DNA of 64,000 nt from Roseiarcus sp963813555. Lineage in GTDB: Bacteria > Pseudomonadota > Alphaproteobacteria > Rhizobiales > Beijerinckiaceae. Location: assembly GCA_963813555.1 (NCBI GenBank), contig CAWEZX010000002.1, positions 496,001-560,000 on the forward strand. Reading direction: 5' to 3'. Shown piece after piece: positions 34,478-43,304 of this stretch. The position numbers and the translations under genes were made by a program. Below the pieces are notes generated by a model. That model saw nothing but the letters and a program-made list of their open reading frames with translations. It searched no databases and had not been told where the DNA came from. The stretch's first letter is position 1. Each line of letters starts with the position of its first letter.

Positions 34478-35191
34478 CTATGCGGCGATCTGGACGCCGG
34501 CAATGTCCTTCCACGCGTTCAGCGCGTCGGCGCGAAGCGCTCGATAGTCAGATGCTGAGAGGGCGTGGCGGGGAAAGTGGAAGAGGTTGGCGATGGGATC
34601 ATGGATCGAGATGAAGCGCTGCAGTTGCCGCGGCGATTTGAACCGCTTCATGATCCGCTCTCGCCGCCTCGTTGGCTGATGGGAATTTTCGGCCCGATTA
34701 TTGAGTCCCTTATGCTGGCGATGCTCGAACTTCATGCCCATGTCCGTGCGCGCGGCGCCGTAAGAACCGAGCTTATCGGTGACCAAGACACGCGGAGCGC
34801 GGGCCTGTTTGCGGAGGAGCTTGCGAAGCAGGCGTTCAGCGGCGCCTCGGTCGCGGCGACTCTGAACCAAAGCGTCGAGAACAAAGCCGTCCTGATCGAC
34901 GGCGCGCCAAAGCCAGTGCTTTTCGCCATTGATGGCGACCACGACCTCATCGAGACGCCACTTGTCGCCGAATTGCGGCGCGCGCCGGCGCACTTCGTTG
35001 GCGAAGTCTCGGCCGAATTTCTCAGCCCAACGCCGGACGGTTTCGTGGCTGACGATCATACCGCGGGCGGCCAGAAGATCTTCGACCATTCTCAGGCTGA
35101 GAGGGAAACGGAAATAGAGCCAAACCGCATGGGCGATGACCTCAGCGGGAAAGCGATGACCACGATAGCAGGAATTTGACGTCTGGCTCAT
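34478..35191 (-). CDS. IS6-family transposase (237 aa)
   Basis: Start MSQTSNSCYRGHRFPAEVIA. An N-terminal HTH (SHETVRRWAEKFG) is followed by the DDE core: KWRLDEVVVAINGEKHWLWR (first Asp), RVLVTDKLGSYGAARTDMG (second Asp) and GLNNRAENSHQPTRRRERIM (Glu and the following basic residues). Length and motifs are complete. An IS630 sits 11 bases upstream of the ATG and probably removes its promoter and splits the element's right end. Confidence 0.93.
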   Translation of the reverse strand: MSQTSNSCYRGHRFPAEVIAHAVWLYFRFPLSLRMVEDLLAARGMIVSHETVRRWAEKFGRDFANEVRRRAPQFGDKWRLDEVVVAINGEKHWLWRAVDQDGFVLDALVQSRRDRGAAERLLRKLLRKQARAPRVLVTDKLGSYGAARTDMGMKFEHRQHKGLNNRAENSHQPTRRRERIMKRFKSPRQLQRFISIHDPIANLFHFPRHALSASDYRALRADALNAWKDIAGVQIAA

Positions 35192-35203
35192 CGCCGCCAA
35201 CTA

Positions 35204-36250
35204 GAGCATTTTCAGGTCTGACGGAATTTGGGATTCCTTTTGGCTTGCGGCCATGATTCTTTGCGCCGGTCGAATTGGCGCTGGGGAGCATCATGGGCGT
35301 GGCTTATTCGCAGGACCTTCGGGATCGAGTGATGGCGGCGGTGGACTGCGGGTTGGGCGTGTATTCGGCCGCGCCGCTGTTTCGGGTCAGCGTGTCGTAC
35401 ATCTACAAGGCGCTCGGCCGGCGGCGCGCGACCGGCGATGTGACGGCCCACAAGTCGGGCGGCGGCCCAAAGCCGAAGCTTGCGGCCTATGACGAGGCGT
35501 TGCGCACTCAGGTGGCTCAGAAAGGCGACATCACGCTGGTCGAACTGCAAGCCTGGCTTGCCAGCGATCATGCGGTGAAAATCAGCGTCGGCTGCCTGTG
35601 GGCGCGGGTCCGGCATCTCGGGTTGACGCTCAAAAAAAGTCGCAGCGCGCCGCAGAGCAGGATCGTGCAGACGTAGCGGAAGCTCGCGAGCAATGGCGGG
35701 CGCAGCAGGGCGAATGGCGACCGCACAATCTGGTGTTTGTCGACGAAACCGGCGCATCGACCAAAATGACCCGGCTCTACGGCCGATGCCCGCGCGGCGA
35801 GCGCCTGGTCGCGCCGGTTCCGTGGGGCCATTGGAAGACCACGACCTTCCTCGGCGCGCTGCGGCAGGACGGTCTGGTTGCGCCTTGCGCGTTCGACGGG
35901 CCGATCAATGGCGAGAAGTTCCGCGCCTGGGTCGAGCAGTTCCTCGCTCCCGAGCTTAAGCCCGGCGATATCGTCATCCTGGACAATCTGCCAAGCCACA
36001 AGGTCGAGGGCGTCAGAACGGCGATCGAGAACGCCGGCGCCCGACTGCTCTACTTGCCTTCCTACAGCCCCGATCTCAACCCGATCGAGCAGTGGTTCGC
36101 CAAACTCAAGGCCCTGCTGCGCAAAGCCGCCGCGCGAACCTTCGACGCCCTCATCCAGGCCATCGCCAGCGCACTCGAAACTTTCACCCCCGACGAATGC
36201 GCAAACTATCTCGCAAACTCAGGATATCGCCGCCAATAATGAAAATGCTC
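35204..36250 (+). mobile_element. IS630-family element inside IS6
   Basis: Terminal inverted repeats GAGCATTTTCA at 35204-35214 and TGAAAATGCTC at 36240-36250, flanked by TA on each side (35202-35203, 36251-36252). 1047 bp. It looks complete and recent. Confidence 0.92.
35293..36239 (+). CDS. IS630 transposase, two frames joined by A-run frameshift
   Basis: The first frame (35293-35676) starts MGVAYSQDLRDRVMAAVDCG, with HTH domains (SVSYIYKALGRRRATG and a second near TLVELQAWLASDHAV). The second frame (to 36239) has LVFVDETGASTKMTRLYGRC, DIVILDNLPSHKVEGVRTAI and LPSYSPDLNPIEQWFAKLKA, the full DDE set. The frames meet at an A7-G run near 35632, the standard programmed shift. Both halves are otherwise intact, so it is probably active. 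Confidence 0.9.
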
Positions 36251-36293
36251 TAGCCCAAAACCATCGACAAATCGTCAACGTGACAGTCCCGAA

Positions 36294-36897
36294 ATTAGGC
36301 ACGAAAACGCTGTAGGAGACCAGCGCCCAGGGCACGAGCACCACGAGCGCGACGGCCACATAGGCGAGCAGCACGAAGCTGCGCCATTTCAGAATGGAGA
36401 CGTAGCGCTCGTAACGTGAGAACACTTCCAGCCAAGTGCAGCCAACAGCGAAACCCGCAATATAAAGGTTGGCCGGTCCGCCGATTAGAAGCTTCAGCGC
36501 TGCGGCCATCGCGCCGAGATCGGCGCCCAGATTGATTGTGTTCGCAATCAGCAGCAACCCAACGATTGCGTAAAGTAGCCAGCCCGGGTAATGCGCGCGG
36601 ATGTTGCCGGCAATGCCCCGCCCGGTAGTGCGGCAACTGCGCGCGCAGATTTCTTGGATCGCCGCTATCAGCGGGAAGCAGAACAGCATCACCCAGCACA
36701 TTCCGTAGCCGAACTGCGCCCCGGTCTGGGAGTAAGTGGCGATCCCGCTCGGGTCGTCGGCGGCGGCGCCGGTGATCAAACCCGGCCCCCAGGCGACCAA
36801 GAAGTCCCTTATGCGCAGCGCGACTCGAGGCGATGCGCGGCGCGGTGCGGGCCGCTGGTAGAGGAAGCGGCCCGGGATCAGCGTTGGAACAGGTCAT
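36294..36897 (-). pseudogene. NRAMP-family metal transporter, truncated and frameshifted
   Basis: The surviving part reads VAWGPGLITGAAADDPSGIA, TYSQTGAQFGYGMCWVMLF, YAIVGLLLIANTINLGADL and VLVPWALVSYSVFVPNF, the first five or six helices of an NRAMP (MntH-type) Mn2+/Fe2+ importer, including the DPSGIATYSQTG metal-site motif of helix 1. After VFVPN the IS6 tip begins, so about half the protein is lost. At the N-terminus the ATG at 36897 (MTCSNADPG) is out of frame with the core, implying a shift near 36810. The upstream side is interrupted by the 1172-bp IS. Confidence 0.8.
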
Positions 36898-38068
36898 ACG
36901 ATTTCCTGGTGATCACCTCGGGTTGGCGATTTTGGGCCACCAGTGGAAGCCGGCTTGGCTTTTGATTTTTTGTCGCTCCGCAGCGAGGGCGGCGCAACGT
37001 GCGGAGATGACCTCGTCGAGCGTTTCGAGGTCGGGAATGTGCTTGTTGACGATCGGCTCGTCGACCAGCGTCCAGAGCGTTTCGGCCGGCTGCACTTCGG
37101 GGGTATAGGCGGGTTGGAAGACGAGACGAACCCCTTCCGGTACGACAAGGCCGGCTTCACCGTGCCAGCCGGCGTTGTCGAGCACGAGCACGATGATCCG
37201 ATCGCGCCCTGCGCCGGCTTCCTCGGCGAACAAGCGCAGCAGCGCCTCGAAGAAAGGCTTCGATACGCCGTTCGAGACGTACCAGAAGACTTCACCGGTG
37301 GCGGGTGAGACGAAGGCCGTCACATAAAGCCATTCGAACCGATGGTGGCCGTGCGAGATCGGCCGTTTGCCCACAGGCGCCCAGACTCGCCGCGTCACCG
37401 GCTTCAGGCCGATCCGGTGTTCGTCGGTCGCGAAAGTCTCGATCGGCGTGTCGGGATGGCGCGCCGCTTCCTCGGCGACAATGTCGGCCACTTTTTTTTG
37501 AAGTCGTCCTGCTCCTCGAGCGTCGCCGCCTTGGGGTTGCGCGGCCGCGGCTTTTGGATCGACCAATCGATCGCCCTCAGCGCCTCCCAGCCACGCTGCG
37601 CGGCGAGCGACGCCAGGCCCAACTCGCCCGCCATCCATTGCGCAACCTTGGCGCTCGTCCAAACCCCGCCGTCCGGCGGAGGATCGGCAAGACGAGCGCC
37701 AAGCCGATCCAACACCTCGGGCCTCAGAACAGTCGCCACCGCGCCGTTGCCGCGCCGGAGATCGCCCAGCGCCGAAGGCCCGCGCGCGTTGTAGCGCTCC
37801 AGAAGCTGCTCGATCCAGCGGCTCCCAAACGAGGTCATCGCCGACACTTCCCCGATCGTATGGCCCTTCGCCAACAGCCAGATCGTCTGGAAATGCCGCG
37901 AAGACGTCGCGTCCCCGCTGGCTTCGTAACGCTCCTCCAATGCCGCAACGCTCAGATGACCGGCCACATGCGCCATGCTCGCCCCCAGCGAATCATGGCT
38001 TTCCTATCTACCAGCGGGAAATCCAACTGAGAATCCTTCCCCGCCGAGTCAATCACCCGGAACTCGTA
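36897..38068 (-). mobile_element. IS630-like element, copy 1 (1172 bp)
   Basis: Ends TACGATTTCCTGGTGAT and, inverted, TACGAGTTCCGGGTGAT. TCA is present on both outer sides (36894-36896, 38069-38071), consistent with a 3-bp target duplication. Its predicted proteins and end sequences are identical to those of copy 2 at 41182-42353, and it has the same orientation. Confidence 0.92.
36913..37976 (-). CDS. IS630-like transposase, copy 1 (A-run frameshift)
   Basis: The first frame (37976 to 37404) starts MAHVAGHLSVAALEERYEAS and contains two HTH-type segments (HTIGEVSAMTSFGSRWIEQL, DGGVWTSAKVAQWMAGELG). The second frame (to 36913) has ETFATDEHRIGLKPVTRRVW (first Asp), IIVLVLDNAGWHGEAGLVV (second Asp) and FQPAYTPEVQPAETLWTLVD (Glu). 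The frames join at A8-G near 37495 (F-K-K-K then VADIVAEE), a -1 slippery site. Complete and likely active, given the second identical copy. Confidence 0.9.
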
Positions 38069-38071
38069 TCA

Positions 38072-38347
38072 TTCGTCTGGCCTCGCTTTGGATCTCACCG
38101 ACTCGCCTAAATGTTCTCTGCTCGCCAGACGAAGAAAGTAGGCTCGGCGATTGTCGGCCGACTGGGGTCTTCGAGCTCGACTGGTTTGGACGCTTGTTTG
38201 CTCCGGTCCCGGTAGAGTTAGAACGGTCCGTTTCGCTACTTTGGGGGCCCCGGGCCAATCCTTGCCGATCGCCGCTGCTGACATCGCGCATCGCGAAGCC
38301 ACGAAATCGCGATTGATGGAGGCTATTTCGGATAAGTGCGTCCGGAC
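38072..38347. other. Upstream region of the cyd operon / former NRAMP promoter region
   Basis: About 275 bases without a supported gene, between the divergent NRAMP remnant and the cyd operon. The FNR-type box follows immediately. Confidence 0.5.
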
Positions 38348-38361
38348 ATGATCTAAATCAA
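38348..38361 (+). promoter_or_regulatory. FNR/FixK-type box upstream of cyd operon
   Basis: ATGAT-CTAA-ATCAA, one mismatch from the TTGAT-N4-ATCAA consensus. Its centre is about 41 bases before the ATG at 38396, so a class II activated promoter would start transcription at or very near that ATG. This is a natural site for low-oxygen induction of cytochrome bd. Confidence 0.7.
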
Positions 38362-38395
38362 AGCGCCGCGCTTCTCGGCGCCAGATACGAGAGGA

Positions 38396-38581
38396 ATGCC
38401 GACGCATCTCCTCACTCGGGACGTCTTCATCGTACTCGCCATCAAGCTGACCGTCGTGATGGCGGCGGCGATAGTTGTGTTCGCGACGGGGCAGCGTCTG
38501 AAGATCGACAGCGGAAACGTTGAAACGCGATTGATGGCTGGAGCCGACATCCCTCGCCAACCGGGAATCCTGCCGCCGTGA
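38396..38581 (+). CDS. Small membrane protein preceding cydA (CydP-like)
   Basis: 61 aa with one transmembrane helix (RDVFIVLAIKLTVVMAAAI then VVFATG) and a polar tail. Position and look resemble CydP, the putative small subunit encoded upstream of cydAB in several proteobacteria. The stop overlaps the cydA GTG start (GTGA), so it is translated with cydA. The family call is by position and topology, not by a strong motif. Confidence 0.6.
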   Translation: MPTHLLTRDVFIVLAIKLTVVMAAAIVVFATGQRLKIDSGNVETRLMAGADIPRQPGILPP

Positions 38582-40155
38582 CCACCGCACTCGATGTCGT
38601 GCAGCTCTCGCGGCTGCAGTTCGGCCTCACCGCTATGTATCACTTTCTCTTCGTGCCTCTGACGCTCGGACTGTCCGTGCTTCTGGGCGTGATGGAGAGC
38701 GTTTACGTGATGACGGGCCGCGATATCTGGCGGCAGATGACGAAATTCTGGGGCCTACTTTTCGGAATCAACTTCGCGATGGGAGTGGCGACCGGCATCA
38801 CTATGGAGTTCCAGTTCGGCATGAACTGGGCCTATTACAGCCATTATGTCGGCGATATCTTCGGCGCGCCGCTCGCGATCGAAGGGCTAATGGCCTTCTT
38901 CCTGGAGGCGACCTTTATTGGTCTCTTCTTCTTCGGTTGGGACAAGCTGTCCAGAGTTGCACATCTTTCCGTCACTTGGTTGGTGGCACTGGGATCCAAT
39001 CTGTCGGCGCTGTGGATTCTGATCGCCAACGCCTGGATGCAGCATCCGGTCGGCGCTCGGTTCAACCCGGACACGATGCGCATGGAGCTCACCGACTTCA
39101 TGGCGGTGATCTTTAATCCCGTGGCGCAAGCAAAATTCGTCCATACGGTGAGTGCCGGCTACGTCACGGGATCGGTCTTCGTCCTTGCCATCAGTTCCTA
39201 TTATCTGTTGAGAGAACGCCACGTGGAGGTCGCCAAGCGGTCGGCGACGGTCGCTGCGAGTTTTGGTCTGGCCGCCGCGCTATCGGTCGTCGTTCTTGGC
39301 GACGAAAGCGGTTACACGGCCGGCGAAAACCAAAAGATGAAGATCGCCGCCATTGAGGCGATGTGGGACACTGAGCCTGCCCCGGCATCGTTCGACATCT
39401 TCGGCTTGCCCAATCAGGACACTCATAGAACGGACTACGAGGTCCGCGTTCCCTGGATGCTCGGCTTGATCGCGACTCGGTCGATTAGCGGCAAAGTGTC
39501 CGGCATCAACGAGCTTGTTGAACAGACGGAACAGCGCATCCGCTCTGGCCTGATCGCTTACAAGGCGCTCGAAAGACTGCATGTCGATCATGGCGACGAC
39601 AGCGCGAGAGCGAGCCTCGGCGCAAGCGCCGACGATCTAGGCTACGCGCTTCTCCTAAAGAAGATCAGGCCGGACATCCTCAACGCAAGCGACGCCGAAA
39701 TATCGCAAGCCGCTTGGAACACCGTTCCAGCGGTTTCGCCTCTGTTTTGGAGCTTCCGCTTCATGGTCGGCCTCGGCTTCTTCTTCATCGGCATCTTTGC
39801 CGTCGCGTTCTACCTCGCTTCGACCCGCCGACTGCAATCCTCGCGCGCCTTCCTGCATGTGGCGCTCTGGATGCTGCCGTTGCCCTGGATCGCGGCGGAA
39901 CTGGGCTGGTACGTCGCCGAGGTGGGCCGCCAACCTTGGGTTATCGAAGGCGTGCTGCCGACGTTTCTCGCTGTGTCGAGCCTATCGGCAAGCAACGTTC
40001 TGACAACGCTCGTCGGTTTCATCGTCTTCTATTCGACGCTGCTGGTCGTCGAGATTTATCTTATGGCGAAGGCGATACGCCTTGGGCCGCAGATCGTCGC
40101 GCCAGGTTTGCCAATGGTCGAAAGCCTGATGCCCGCCTCCGTGGCGGCCGAATGA
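38578..40155 (+). CDS. cydA: Cytochrome bd ubiquinol oxidase subunit I
   Basis: 525 aa, about nine membrane helices, inner membrane; binds haems b558, b595 and d, oxidises quinol and reduces O2 to water. The early helix has TAMYHFLFVPLTLGLSVLLG with the haem-ligand His. FVHTVSAGYVTGSVFVLAIS carries the second ligand His. FWSFRFMVGLGFFFIG carries the Met ligand of b558. AEVGRQPWVIEGVLPTF is the GRQPW signature. The length fits the long-Q-loop (E. coli bd-I-like) type rather than the shorter cyanide-insensitive oxidase. GTG start overlapping the small upstream gene. Confidence 0.97.
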   Translation: MTTALDVVQLSRLQFGLTAMYHFLFVPLTLGLSVLLGVMESVYVMTGRDIWRQMTKFWGLLFGINFAMGVATGITMEFQFGMNWAYYSHYVGDIFGAPLAIEGLMAFFLEATFIGLFFFGWDKLSRVAHLSVTWLVALGSNLSALWILIANAWMQHPVGARFNPDTMRMELTDFMAVIFNPVAQAKFVHTVSAGYVTGSVFVLAISSYYLLRERHVEVAKRSATVAASFGLAAALSVVVLGDESGYTAGENQKMKIAAIEAMWDTEPAPASFDIFGLPNQDTHRTDYEVRVPWMLGLIATRSISGKVSGINELVEQTEQRIRSGLIAYKALERLHVDHGDDSARASLGASADDLGYALLLKKIRPDILNASDAEISQAAWNTVPAVSPLFWSFRFMVGLGFFFIGIFAVAFYLASTRRLQSSRAFLHVALWMLPLPWIAAELGWYVAEVGRQPWVIEGVLPTFLAVSSLSASNVLTTLVGFIVFYSTLLVVEIYLMAKAIRLGPQIVAPGLPMVESLMPASVAAE

Positions 40156-41181
40156 GACTGTAAAGGGTATCCGTCATGCTCAGCCTCGACTCCTTGCGCC
40201 TAATTTGGTGGGCGCTTCTCGGCATCCTTCTCATTGGCTTCGCGATTATGGATGGTTTCGACCTCGGTGCGGCGATCCTTCTGCCCTTCGTTGCAAAGAC
40301 CGATGGCGAACGGCGCGTCGCAATCAACTCGGTCGGTCCGGTCTGGGAGGGCAACCAAGTGTGGCTGATACTCGGCGGCGGGGCGATTTTCGCCGCGTGG
40401 CCTCTGCTCTACGCCGTGGCCTTCTCCGGCTTCTATCTTGCAATGTTTCTCGTGCTTTGCGCGCTTATCATCCGCCCGGTTGGGTTTAAGTTTCGATCGA
40501 AGCTGGCCCATCCGACCTGGCGAGCTATCTGGGACTACGCATTGTTCTTTGGCGGCTTGGTCCCGGCGCTGATCTTCGGGGTCGCGTTCGGCAACGTCTT
40601 GCAGGGCGTTCCCTTCCGTTTCGATGACACGCTTCGCATGACCTATGAAGGCACTCTGTTCGGCTTGCTCAATCCTTTCGCGCTGCTCTGTGGCCTAGTC
40701 AGCGTGGCGATGCTGACGATGCATGGGGGTGCATATTTGGCGCTCAAGGCGGACCAGCCGGTCGCCAGCCGCGCCGCCTATTTCGCCAGCCGGGCCGCTC
40801 TCGTTTTTATCGCACTGTTCGCGATCGGCGGTCTGTGGGTTGCGCTTTTAATCGATGGCTATTCGATATCCGGAGACGTGCTGCGCGACGGTCCCTCAAA
40901 TCCGCTTATGAAGCAGGTGACGACGGTGGCCGGCGCGTGGCTGGCGAACTACGGAAAGGCGCCTTGGATTTTCCTTGCGCCAAGTGTCGGCTTCGTGGGT
41001 GCGGCTCTCACCATCCTGCTCCTGGATCGGCGTCGCAATGGCCTTGCGATCGTTGCTAGCGCGTTGACCGTGGCTGGCGTGATCGCAACGGCGGGGCTTA
41101 GCGTCTTTCCTTTCCTACTGCCATCGTCGCTGGATCCGAATGCAAGCCTTACCGTGTGGGATGCATCTTCGAGCCGATTGA

Positions 41182-42353
41182 TACGATTTCCTGGTGATCA
41201 CCTCGGGTTGGCGATTTTGGGCCACCAGTGGAAGCCGGCTTGGCTTTTGATTTTTTGTCGCTCCGCAGCGAGGGCGGCGCAACGTGCGGAGATGACCTCG
41301 TCGAGCGTTTCGAGGTCGGGAATGTGCTTGTTGACGATCGGCTCGTCGACCAGCGTCCAGAGCGTTTCGGCCGGCTGCACTTCGGGGGTATAGGCGGGTT
41401 GGAAGACGAGACGAACCCCTTCCGGTACGACAAGGCCGGCTTCACCGTGCCAGCCGGCGTTGTCGAGCACGAGCACGATGATCCGATCGCGCCCTGCGCC
41501 GGCTTCCTCGGCGAACAAGCGCAGCAGCGCCTCGAAGAAAGGCTTCGATACGCCGTTCGAGACGTACCAGAAGACTTCACCGGTGGCGGGTGAGACGAAG
41601 GCCGTCACATAAAGCCATTCGAACCGATGGTGGCCGTGCGAGATCGGCCGTTTGCCCACAGGCGCCCAGACTCGCCGCGTCACCGGCTTCAGGCCGATCC
41701 GGTGTTCGTCGGTCGCGAAAGTCTCGATCGGCGTGTCGGGATGGCGCGCCGCTTCCTCGGCGACAATGTCGGCCACTTTTTTTTGAAGTCGTCCTGCTCC
41801 TCGAGCGTCGCCGCCTTGGGGTTGCGCGGCCGCGGCTTTTGGATCGACCAATCGATCGCCCTCAGCGCCTCCCAGCCACGCTGCGCGGCGAGCGACGCCA
41901 GGCCCAACTCGCCCGCCATCCATTGCGCAACCTTGGCGCTCGTCCAAACCCCGCCGTCCGGCGGAGGATCGGCAAGACGAGCGCCAAGCCGATCCAACAC
42001 CTCGGGCCTCAGAACAGTCGCCACCGCGCCGTTGCCGCGCCGGAGATCGCCCAGCGCCGAAGGCCCGCGCGCGTTGTAGCGCTCCAGAAGCTGCTCGATC
42101 CAGCGGCTCCCAAACGAGGTCATCGCCGACACTTCCCCGATCGTATGGCCCTTCGCCAACAGCCAGATCGTCTGGAAATGCCGCGAAGACGTCGCGTCCC
42201 CGCTGGCTTCGTAACGCTCCTCCAATGCCGCAACGCTCAGATGACCGGCCACATGCGCCATGCTCGCCCCCAGCGAATCATGGCTTTCCTATCTACCAGC
42301 GGGAAATCCAACTGAGAATCCTTCCCCGCCGAGTCAATCACCCGGAACTCGTA
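41182..42353 (-). mobile_element. IS630-like element, copy 2 (1172 bp), in cydB
   Basis: Same length, ends and predicted proteins as copy 1. Flanked by TGA at 41179-41181 and 42354-42356. The cydB frame is only restored if a 3-bp TGA, not TA, is counted as the duplication. Confidence 0.93.
41198..42261 (-). CDS. IS630-like transposase, copy 2 (A-run frameshift)
   Basis: Predicted proteins are identical to the transposase of copy 1: HTH-bearing first frame (42261 to 41689), A8-G slippery site near 41780, and DDE-bearing second frame to 41198. The identity between copies implies recent transposition from one to the other or from a common source. Confidence 0.9.
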
Positions 42354-42503
42354 TGACATTGATGATCATGTTGGTGGCGACGCTCATCTTCTTACCGATC
42401 GTGCTTCTCTATACGGCCTGGGTCTATCGTGTGCTGCGTGGACGGGTCACGCTCGAGTATGTCGCCGAAAACTCGACAACCACGTACTAAATGGGAGAAT
42501 GAC

Positions 42504-42614
42504 ATGTGGTACTTTGCGTGGATTCTCGGCGTGGGTTTTGCCGCCTCTTTTTCAATACTAAATGCGATGTGGCTTGAACTTTACGAGAGCAAGCCCGGCT
42601 TGAACGAACGATGA
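42504..42614 (+). CDS. cydX: Cytochrome bd small subunit CydX
   Basis: 36 aa single-helix subunit: MWYFAWILGVGFAASFSILN then AMWLELYES. This matches the CydX pattern (MWYFAWILG...NAMWLE) closely. It stabilises the haem b595/d site. GGGAGAATGAC precedes the ATG. It follows cydB by 13 bases and its stop overlaps the next gene's ATG (ATGA). Confidence 0.95.
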   Translation: MWYFAWILGVGFAASFSILNAMWLELYESKPGLNER

Positions 42615-42910
42615 CGCTGACGCAGTCAGGCTGCTCAAAACCCGGACGGCTGAGCCCATGGAGCCGCGCGGCGGCGCTGGCCATGGCGGGCGTGACCAGT
42701 CTTGCTCTAACTTTGGACCCGTACATCTTGAATGGCGCCTCTGTCGCAAGACTGCATGAAGGGCTTCCGCTGCTTATGCTGGGCGTCTCAACCCTCTTCG
42801 CCTACGGCCTCGGCTTCCGGCCTGCCAGCAGGCCAATGTGCGCCCTCATTCATCCTGCAACGGGATCGACCCTTCTCGTCGCCGGCGCCATGATCATCTT
42901 CGTCCGCTAG
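42611..42910 (+). CDS. ybgE: Cyd operon protein YbgE-like
   Basis: 99 aa, predicted three membrane helices (RAAALAMAGVTSLALTLD, GLPLLMLGVSTLFAYGLGF, STLLVAGAMIIFV). The position directly after cydX with an ATGA overlap, and the HPATG segment (CALIHPATGSTLLVAG), agree with the YbgE family. Its role is unclear even in E. coli. Last gene of the cyd operon. Confidence 0.8.
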   Translation: MTLTQSGCSKPGRLSPWSRAAALAMAGVTSLALTLDPYILNGASVARLHEGLPLLMLGVSTLFAYGLGFRPASRPMCALIHPATGSTLLVAGAMIIFVR

Positions 42911-43304
42911 GGGTCGCCCAGTAGCAGCTCCCGAACTTGGCTGAATACACGTCGACCAAGAGGTCAAACCCTACCGGAGCTGCGGCAGTGTCATGATCTG
43001 CATGCCGGCTTCGCAACGCCCGCACGGCGTCGACGCGGCGCATGCGAAATACCAAGCTGGCGCGATCCGAGCCATCTCGCTCAGTTTCGGGAGAGCGACG
43101 GAGGGCAGGCGCTTGTTGCGGCGCCGGGTCCGTTTAGACGGCCTCACTGCCAGCTGCGCACCCGTTCAGCCTCACTACGCTCGACTTCGAGTTGAATCTC
43201 GCCGAGCGAGTTGAGGATTCATGGGCAAAACAGTGGGGCCTCACGTCGTCTCGGAGCGCCAGAGCGCAGTATAGAATTTAGTAAGACAGCGCCCGTGGAT
43301 GGGC
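42911..43304. other. Gene-free gap between cyd operon and DHOD-like gene
   Basis: About 390 bases between convergent units; no supported gene and no obvious terminator hairpin with T-run. Confidence 0.5.

Larger units (their letters stand above)
34433..36293 (-). mobile_element. IS6-family element carrying an IS630 in its 5' end (left end uncertain)
   Basis: It comprises the IS6 transposase gene plus, beyond the inserted IS630, about 40 bases (36253-36293) ending in GGGACTGTCACG when read inward on the minus strand, which resembles IS6/IS26 tips (GGCACTGTTGC). That tip abuts the truncated NRAMP gene. The left end next to the IS5 remnant is not clear. Confidence 0.6.
40176..42490 (+). pseudogene. 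cydB: Cytochrome bd subunit II, interrupted by IS copy 2
   Basis: The first part (40176-41181) encodes LRLIWWALLGILLIGFAIMD, GFDLGAAILLPFV and on to SLTVWDASSSRL, nearly all helices. After the IS and one TGA copy are removed, 42357-42490 continues TLMIMLVATLIFLPIVLLYT and AWVYRVLRGRVTLEYV to a normal CydB end. The restored gene is 379 aa. In the disrupted state the frame runs into IS sequence and adds about 70 foreign residues, so the last transmembrane helix is lost. CydB is required for a functional bd oxidase, so activity is probably abolished unless the IS is absent in part of the population. Confidence 0.92.

Noticed and set aside
34433..34478. Possible left inverted repeat of the IS6 element
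   Set aside because: I could not match it convincingly to the GGGACTGTCACG tip at the other end, so the left boundary is left open.
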